Positions 5,925 to 9,843 of a DNA stretch of 9,843 nt are shown in pieces (the first letter of the stretch is position 1; every line of letters begins with the position of its first letter). The stretch is from positions 1-9,843 of the forward strand of contig DXSO01000041.1 of NCBI GenBank assembly GCA_019410445.1, written 5' to 3'. Origin of the DNA: Sutterella sp. (GTDB lineage: Bacteria; Pseudomonadota; Gammaproteobacteria; Burkholderiales; Burkholderiaceae_F). The translations under genes were made by a program, and so were the position numbers. The notes beneath the pieces are model-generated. The model was not told the origin of the DNA and ran no database searches. It saw nothing but the letters and a program-made list of their open reading frames with translations.

Positions 5925-7211
5925 ATGCCCCAGTTGCTACCTCTTTTTTGGTCTCAGGGTGAGCGTCAGATTTCTCTCGGGCAGCTTGTTCTTAACGAGG
6001 ATCCGACTCGAGCTGAGACAATGGCTTTTCGGTACGACGAGTCCTGGCTTAATTCCGGCTTCGCCCTCGGAGGCGATCTGCCGCTTACCTCCTCCGTTCT
6101 TTATCCAATCAACGACGCATCGGAATCCGATCCGGTGTTGATGTCTCGAAATGGTGTTTTCGGGTTTTATGCTGACCATGCTCCGGGAAAATGGGTTCCC
6201 AAGCTGCTTCGACAAGCGGATTTAAATGGCATCAAAATTGATTTTGTTGAATCCACACCCGCTTCAAGTCAAATATGGATGGGCTGCGGACATGTTTTAG
6301 GACGTTTTTCCGCCCTATCTCTACCGGTAACCCACGGATTTCACACAACTTTTTCTCCGCCATTGATTGAATTTGACCCAAGCGGCAAACCCACGAAAGC
6401 CGTTAAAAACCTTACCTCTGCGCTTGAAGCACTGCATTCAGGGGTTTCGTTTCGCGGCTCTGAACTTCTGGAACCACTGCTGCGTGGCGCGATGGAACTT
6501 GGCGGCAATATTCCCAAATGCGTCGTAAAACTCGATCGCTCAAATACTCAATGGGTTGTTCGTCACAGCTCCGTTCGTGAACCGTACCGCTCGGCTTTAT
6601 GGATGGCTGTCACAAGAGATCTGGCTCATGCCTGCGGACTCAATGTTGTCGAAGGAAAACTGTTGGGTCCGCGGCTCTATGCTGAGGGTCGATTTGATCG
6701 TTCGAGCGACGGCTCTGCTCTTTTATGCTTATCGGCAGCCTCTCTGGTGCGCCGTGAAAAGACTCGAGAACGAATTCTTCGTCCGAGTCCTATGACCTAT
6801 CTTGATATAGCCGATATTCTCAACCGAACGGGAGCCAATCCAAGTGCAGACCTACGGGAACTTTTTTCCCGCCTGCTCTTCAACGCCTTGACCGGCAACA
6901 ATCGAGATCGTTTGGATCAGTTCTGGTTCACCCCCTCGGAGATGGGGTGGCGACTGCTGCCGATGTATTCGCCCTGTGCTCAGCCTCCGATTTTGTCGGC
7001 ACGCTTTTTGTCTACTCCGATTCGACCGGGGCTCAATCTAGCCGATGCCGATGCTGCCATTTCGGTTTCTCGTTACTTTGGCGTGTCGGCTCGAGAGGCC
7101 AAAAACATGCGGTTAGAATTCATGCACGCTTTTTCAGGTTGGAGAAAGTTGGCCGAACACTATGGTGCTGACCTGCTGGAAATCCGTCAAATGCAAGGCG
7201 TGTTCGGTTGA
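5925..7211 (+). CDS. hipA: HipA-family protein, predicted catalytically inactive (pseudokinase)
   Basis: The product is 428 residues, full length for HipA. It keeps the N-terminal HipA landmarks (RAETMAFRYDESWLNSGFAL, 29-48; D84-x-x-P-G-x-W90; GHVLGRFSAL) and the family lines LGGNIPKCVVKL (192-203), GRFDR (255-259), LSAASL (269-274), TYLDIADILNRTG (291-303) and ELFSRLLFNALTGN (312-325). HipA kinases phosphorylate proteins such as glutamyl-tRNA synthetase using an Asp in a D-[DG]-H-x-[KR]-N motif, that Asn, and an Asp in P-x-YD. Here the same place reads N-N-R327-D328-R329-L-D-Q332: the catalytic Asp aligns with R327, His with R329 and Asn with Q332. The P-x-YD Asp becomes S349 (LLPMYSP), and the ATP-contacting Lys after the W-strand becomes R213 (WVVR). 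The frame is unbroken. It may have a regulatory or binding role instead of kinase activity; this is inferred from a by-eye alignment. Confidence 0.82.
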   Translation: MPQLLPLFWSQGERQISLGQLVLNEDPTRAETMAFRYDESWLNSGFALGGDLPLTSSVLYPINDASESDPVLMSRNGVFGFYADHAPGKWVPKLLRQADLNGIKIDFVESTPASSQIWMGCGHVLGRFSALSLPVTHGFHTTFSPPLIEFDPSGKPTKAVKNLTSALEALHSGVSFRGSELLEPLLRGAMELGGNIPKCVVKLDRSNTQWVVRHSSVREPYRSALWMAVTRDLAHACGLNVVEGKLLGPRLYAEGRFDRSSDGSALLCLSAASLVRREKTRERILRPSPMTYLDIADILNRTGANPSADLRELFSRLLFNALTGNNRDRLDQFWFTPSEMGWRLLPMYSPCAQPPILSARFLSTPIRPGLNLADADAAISVSRYFGVSAREAKNMRLEFMHAFSGWRKLAEHYGADLLEIRQMQGVFG

Positions 7212-7218
7212 TTGATTT

Positions 7219-7259
7219 TTAGTATTAATTAAATTTCTAACTTAAAAAATACTAATTTA
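7219..7259 (+). repeat. 41-bp imperfect palindromic repeat, copy 2
   Basis: This copy starts 7 nt past the hipA stop codon and ends 17 nt before the deaminase ATG. Its arms are TTAGTATT (7219-7226) and AATACTAA (7248-7255), the same 37-bp span as in copy 1 (4423-4459). The two copies face away from each other around 4460-7218. Here the element also lies in the leader or promoter zone of the next gene. Confidence 0.7.
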
Positions 7260-7276
7260 ATGAGAGGCAGATTTTT

Positions 7277-7693
7277 ATGGATATTAAAAAAGACAATGCG
7301 ATGTACATGCAGATCGCGCAGATTGCTGCCAATCGCAGTTACGCTCAGCGACTCAAAGTCGGCTGCGTAATTGTCAAAAACAACTCAATCATCAGTTTCG
7401 GTTGGAATGGCATGCCGACCGGTTACGACAATTGCTGCGAATACGAAGTCGATGGAAAACTGGTCACGCGACCGGAAGTTCAGCACGCCGAACTCAATGC
7501 AATCAGCAAATTGGCCTACAACGGATATTCCAGTCACGGGGCGAGTATTTTCATTACGCACTCGCCCTGCATGCACTGCGCACTTTTGATTCAGAAGTGC
7601 GGTATCGAAGCTGTTTACTATCACGAAATCTACCGTGACGATTCCGGTCTGAAGTTTCTTCGCGCCGCCGGCATTCATGTCGAGCAGCTCTAA
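7277..7693 (+). CDS. Deoxycytidylate (dCMP) deaminase-like zinc deaminase
   Basis: This 138-residue protein has the zinc-dependent cytidine/deoxycytidylate deaminase signature: H70-A-E72 in VQHAELNAI and P97-C98-x-x-C101 in SPCMHCALLIQKCG. H70, C98 and C101 should bind zinc and E72 should shuttle protons. The upstream segment VGCVIVKNNSIISFGWNGMPTGYDNCCE (28-55) is the nucleotide-binding region of dCMP deaminases, with N44-G-x-P. The YRDDSGLKFLRAAGIHV ending also fits. Such enzymes convert dCMP to dUMP for thymidylate synthesis; phage and competence-linked versions are common. GAGAGG (7262-7267) is a good ribosome site 9 nt before the ATG. It follows hipA by 65 bp with the 41-bp repeat between, so co-transcription with hipBA is uncertain. 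Relatives of this fold act in anti-phage nucleotide depletion; nothing here shows that role. Confidence 0.85.
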   Translation: MDIKKDNAMYMQIAQIAANRSYAQRLKVGCVIVKNNSIISFGWNGMPTGYDNCCEYEVDGKLVTRPEVQHAELNAISKLAYNGYSSHGASIFITHSPCMHCALLIQKCGIEAVYYHEIYRDDSGLKFLRAAGIHVEQL

Positions 7694-7702
7694 TATATAA
7701 AA

Positions 7703-7731
7703 GGGACGTCGGCTTAACGCTCTGACGTCCC
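7703..7731. terminator. Bidirectional rho-independent terminator
   Basis: GGGACGTC (7703-7710) and GACGTCCC (7724-7731) form a perfect 8-bp stem with a 13-nt loop, flanked by AAAA on the left and CTTTCTTT on the right. It is 9 nt past the deaminase stop and 23 nt past the stop of the minus-strand hydrogenase gene. On the minus strand it is followed by TTTTATATAT. It can therefore end both convergent transcripts. Confidence 0.8.
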
Positions 7732-7754
7732 CTTTCTTTGAGTCGCGGTTGCGA

Positions 7755-9548
7755 TCAGCTCAGACGCACTTTGTCCCAAATTTCCTCAATACCAGGATGA
7801 ATCTCCGGCTGCTTGCGGTTTTTGTACTGGGTATGCAAAAGCTGCTCGGCTCGTTCGCTCAACGGCTTTTCCAAGAATTCCTCATAAAGGCGAATCACGT
7901 CCGGATTGCGGTGACTTTGGCGAATCGTGCGGTTGGCGTCGATCTGATAGATCGAAAGCGTGCGCGCTTCGCGCTTGTCAAGGTAATTGTTCTTGGTGCG
8001 TATCGTACCGCCGCCGTCAATACAGCCACCCGGACAGGCCATGACTTCGATGAACTGATAGTCACACTTGCCTTCGCGAATGTCCTGGACGACTTTCTCA
8101 ACGTTGGCCAGCCCATGAACGACGGCAATCTTGATTTTGCCTTTTTCGCCCAAATCCACAATGCCTTCACGCACCCAGTCCTGTCCGCGCGCGGGTTCAT
8201 ATACAACGCGTCCGAGTTCCTTTCCGGTCACGATGTGGTAGACCGTTCGCACGGCAGCTTCCATCACGCCGCCCGTCACGCCGAAAATAACTCCGGCGCC
8301 GGTGTTTTGCGACATGAACGGACTGTCAAATTCGCTTTCCGGCAGACGGGACATATCCATGCCGTGACGACCGAGCATGCGGGCAAACTCACGAACCGTC
8401 AGCACCAAATCGGTGTCGGGCATGCCTTCTTTTTTGAGCTGATCTCGTGCTGCCTCATCCTTTTTGGCCGTGCAGGGCATGATTGAAATGAATCGCAGTT
8501 TTGCGGGATCAATTCCATGCTCGCGGGCAAACCACGTTTTGGCCAGAGAACCGAAAATGCCTTGCGGCGAACGTGTCGTCGACAAGTTCGGAATCATGTC
8601 GGGGTGCAGCTTTTCGACGTAATTCACCCAACCAGGGCAGCAGCTCGTCATCATCGGCAGTTGTCCGCCTTCGTTTAAACGATGCAGCAGCTCCGTGCCC
8701 TCCTCCATGATCGTTACGTCAGCGGCCCAGTTGATGTCGCAGACATAGTCGGCTCCAAGCTGCTTGAGCGCCGTGACCATGCGTTTTTCAATATTGGAGC
8801 CTGCAGGCATTTGGAACGCATCGCCCAAAGTGACGCGAACAGCCGGTGCAAAAGCCACAACGGTTTTGATTTCCGGATCACAGAACCAGTCAAGAGCCAC
8901 GTCCGTTTGGTCTTTTTCACTCAAAGCTCCGGTCGGGCAGACCAATGAACACTGACCGCACTGGACGCATTTGGCGCTGTTGCCCCAAAGTTTGGCTTCG
9001 GCAATCCCGACTCCGCATTCGTTGCCGATGCCGTTCATCGTCAGAGCAGAAACTCCCTGCAGCTGACGGCAGACTTCCACGCATCGATAGCAGCGGATGC
9101 ACTTATTGGCATCAAGCACCAAACCGTTGGCCGACCAATCGAGAAGACGCTTGGCGGTAAAACGTCCGTTGCAGCCGTTGTGCTGCAATCCCACGTAAAG
9201 AGCTACGTCCTGCAGTTCACAGTTGCCGTGGCGAGCGCAGCTTGCACAGTCCTGATCGTGATCCGAAAAGATCCAGGCAACCTGCCAGCGCTGCATTTCA
9301 CGGATACGCTTGGTGCGTGTCTGCACGCGCATTCCGTTGGTAAGCGGCGTCGTACAGGCCGTGACGACTTGACCTCGGCCGCGATCATCGGTTACTTCCA
9401 CCAGGCACACTCGGCACGTACCCGGAGTATGGTCCAAAGGCAGATAGGCGCAAAGCGTCGGAATGAAGATGCCGAGACGCTTGGCAGCGTGAAGGATCGT
9501 TTCGCCTTCCTGAAATTCGAATTCTTTATCGTTGATCCAGGCTTTCAT
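7755..9548 (-). CDS. hydA: [FeFe]-hydrogenase catalytic subunit with N-terminal ferredoxin-like clusters
   Basis: This 597-residue protein catalyses reversible H2 formation/oxidation. An N-terminal [2Fe-2S] domain has C33, C45, C48 and C65. A His-Cys cluster follows (H97-x3-C101-x2-C104-x5-C110), then two [4Fe-4S] sets (C150-IR-C153-YR-C156-VEV-C160; C194-VQ-C197-GQ-C200-SLV-C204). The H-cluster domain has TSCCPGW (301-307; proton-transfer C303, ligand C304), MPCTAKKDE (357-365; ligand C359) and EVMACPGGCIDGGG (501-514; ligands C505, C509). A small-subunit-like segment with YLDKRE and RTLSIYQID follows. This modular architecture matches NAD(P)-linked, multi-subunit HydA/HymC-type enzymes. All expected ligands are present, so it should be active once matured; HydEFG are not in the window. 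It starts 18 nt after the upstream oxidoreductase gene, as in an operon. A weak AGAGA site precedes the ATG. The residue after GGG is T where many relatives have Q. Confidence 0.93.
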   Translation of the reverse strand: MKAWINDKEFEFQEGETILHAAKRLGIFIPTLCAYLPLDHTPGTCRVCLVEVTDDRGRGQVVTACTTPLTNGMRVQTRTKRIREMQRWQVAWIFSDHDQDCASCARHGNCELQDVALYVGLQHNGCNGRFTAKRLLDWSANGLVLDANKCIRCYRCVEVCRQLQGVSALTMNGIGNECGVGIAEAKLWGNSAKCVQCGQCSLVCPTGALSEKDQTDVALDWFCDPEIKTVVAFAPAVRVTLGDAFQMPAGSNIEKRMVTALKQLGADYVCDINWAADVTIMEEGTELLHRLNEGGQLPMMTSCCPGWVNYVEKLHPDMIPNLSTTRSPQGIFGSLAKTWFAREHGIDPAKLRFISIMPCTAKKDEAARDQLKKEGMPDTDLVLTVREFARMLGRHGMDMSRLPESEFDSPFMSQNTGAGVIFGVTGGVMEAAVRTVYHIVTGKELGRVVYEPARGQDWVREGIVDLGEKGKIKIAVVHGLANVEKVVQDIREGKCDYQFIEVMACPGGCIDGGGTIRTKNNYLDKREARTLSIYQIDANRTIRQSHRNPDVIRLYEEFLEKPLSERAEQLLHTQYKNRKQPEIHPGIEEIWDKVRLS

Positions 9549-9566
9549 GATTGTCTCTGCTTTGCG

Positions 9567-9843
9567 TTAGAACACCGATCCGCCGGTGCGTTTGTTGTTG
9601 TAGTTGCCGGGAATCGGACGCGGAGTCACGACGGCGTAGATTCGATAGCAGCGCATGCAGCGCTGAGCTTCTTTGCGTGCCTGCTCATCGGTAAACGTCA
9701 GATCAACTTCGCAGAAATTGTTTTCTCGAGCCTCAACGGCGATATGCGGCACTTTTTGTCGCGGCGCCGTGCGCACGGGAGTGACCGGTTCGACGTCTTC
9801 CAAAAGTTTGCAGTCTCGAATGATCTCTCCCATTCTGGAGCGC
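9567..9843 (-). CDS. C-terminus of a GltD-like FAD/NAD(P)-dependent oxidoreductase, partial
   Basis: The frame is open to the right edge and ends with TAA at 9567-9569, giving about 91 residues of a longer protein; the internal ATG at 9833 is probably not the real start. The tail EVDLTFTDEQARKEAQRCMRC is characteristic of the glutamate-synthase small-subunit (GltD)-type FAD oxidoreductases found beside or fused to NuoF/hydrogenase subunits, where this motif precedes a Cys pair. The last 25 or so residues (TPRPIPGNYNNKRTGGSVF) are less typical. It lies 18 nt upstream of the hydrogenase gene on the same strand and likely moves electrons between NAD(P)H and the hydrogenase clusters. A NuoF-type flavoprotein C-terminus is a less likely alternative. 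Confidence 0.6.
   Translation of the reverse strand, partial: RSRMGEIIRDCKLLEDVEPVTPVRTAPRQKVPHIAVEARENNFCEVDLTFTDEQARKEAQRCMRCYRIYAVVTPRPIPGNYNNKRTGGSVF

Noticed and set aside
5937..6215. Minus-strand open frame opposite the start of hipA
   Set aside because: No ribosome site or recognisable motif, and it lies wholly within the well-supported hipA frame.
4419..7259. Composite transposon or integron cassette bounded by the 41-bp repeats
   Set aside because: No transposase, integrase or target-site duplication is seen, and the repeat ends lack the core sequences of attC sites. Kept only as one option in the repeat finding.
7749..8486. Plus-strand open frame of 245 codons
   Set aside because: It is antisense to the hydrogenase H-cluster domain, where the minus strand has all the conserved motifs; it is a by-product of base composition.

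Overview
The window looks like chromosome from an anaerobic gut betaproteobacterium, most plausibly a relative of Sutterella/Parasutterella (Burkholderiales). This rests on gene content and codon style, not on a marker gene: several M20 hydrolases, an [FeFe]-hydrogenase beside an FAD oxidoreductase, and a hipBA-type module. No rRNA, tRNA, CRISPR array, transposase or integrase gene was recognised.

Layout. (a) 1-3819 holds three hydrolases. A metal-dependent amidohydrolase on the minus strand (C-terminus off the left edge) is divergent from an exported M20 amidohydrolase on the plus strand. That gene converges on a cytoplasmic M20 aminoacylase-like enzyme on the minus strand. Their 167-bp divergent control region contains a clear dyad inside the proposed minus-strand promoter spacer. 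The convergent region has a strong terminator for the minus gene. (b) 3866-5061 has two minus-strand genes of unknown role: a small single-pass membrane protein and a lipoprotein. (c) 5062-5624 is a long, AT-rich, non-coding stretch with short dyads; its right end carries the hip promoter and a probable operator. (d) 5625-7211 is a two-gene operon, hipB (Xre-type repressor) and a full-length HipA-family protein. In the HipA homologue the expected catalytic Asp, both metal-binding positions and the ATP-contacting Lys appear replaced, so it is predicted to be a pseudokinase. (e) 7277-7693 is a dCMP-deaminase-like protein ending at a bidirectional terminator. (f) 7755-9843 is a minus-strand redox operon: the C-terminal end of a GltD-like FAD oxidoreductase (running off the right edge), then a multi-cluster [FeFe]-hydrogenase catalytic subunit.

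The most unusual observations are the apparently intact but catalytically degenerate HipA, and a 41-bp imperfect palindrome present twice in opposite orientation (36/41 identical by eye). The two copies lie just past the outward-facing stop codons of the lipoprotein gene and hipA, so they bracket the 2.76-kb lipoprotein-hipBA segment. Whether that segment is a mobile or defence unit, or the repeats are only terminators or REP-like elements, cannot be settled from this sequence alone.

How the genes may work together: the hydrolases suggest growth on acylated amino acids or small peptides, and the hydrogenase suggests hydrogen-linked redox balancing in anaerobic metabolism. The hip module and deaminase look like accessory cargo between these two metabolic blocks.
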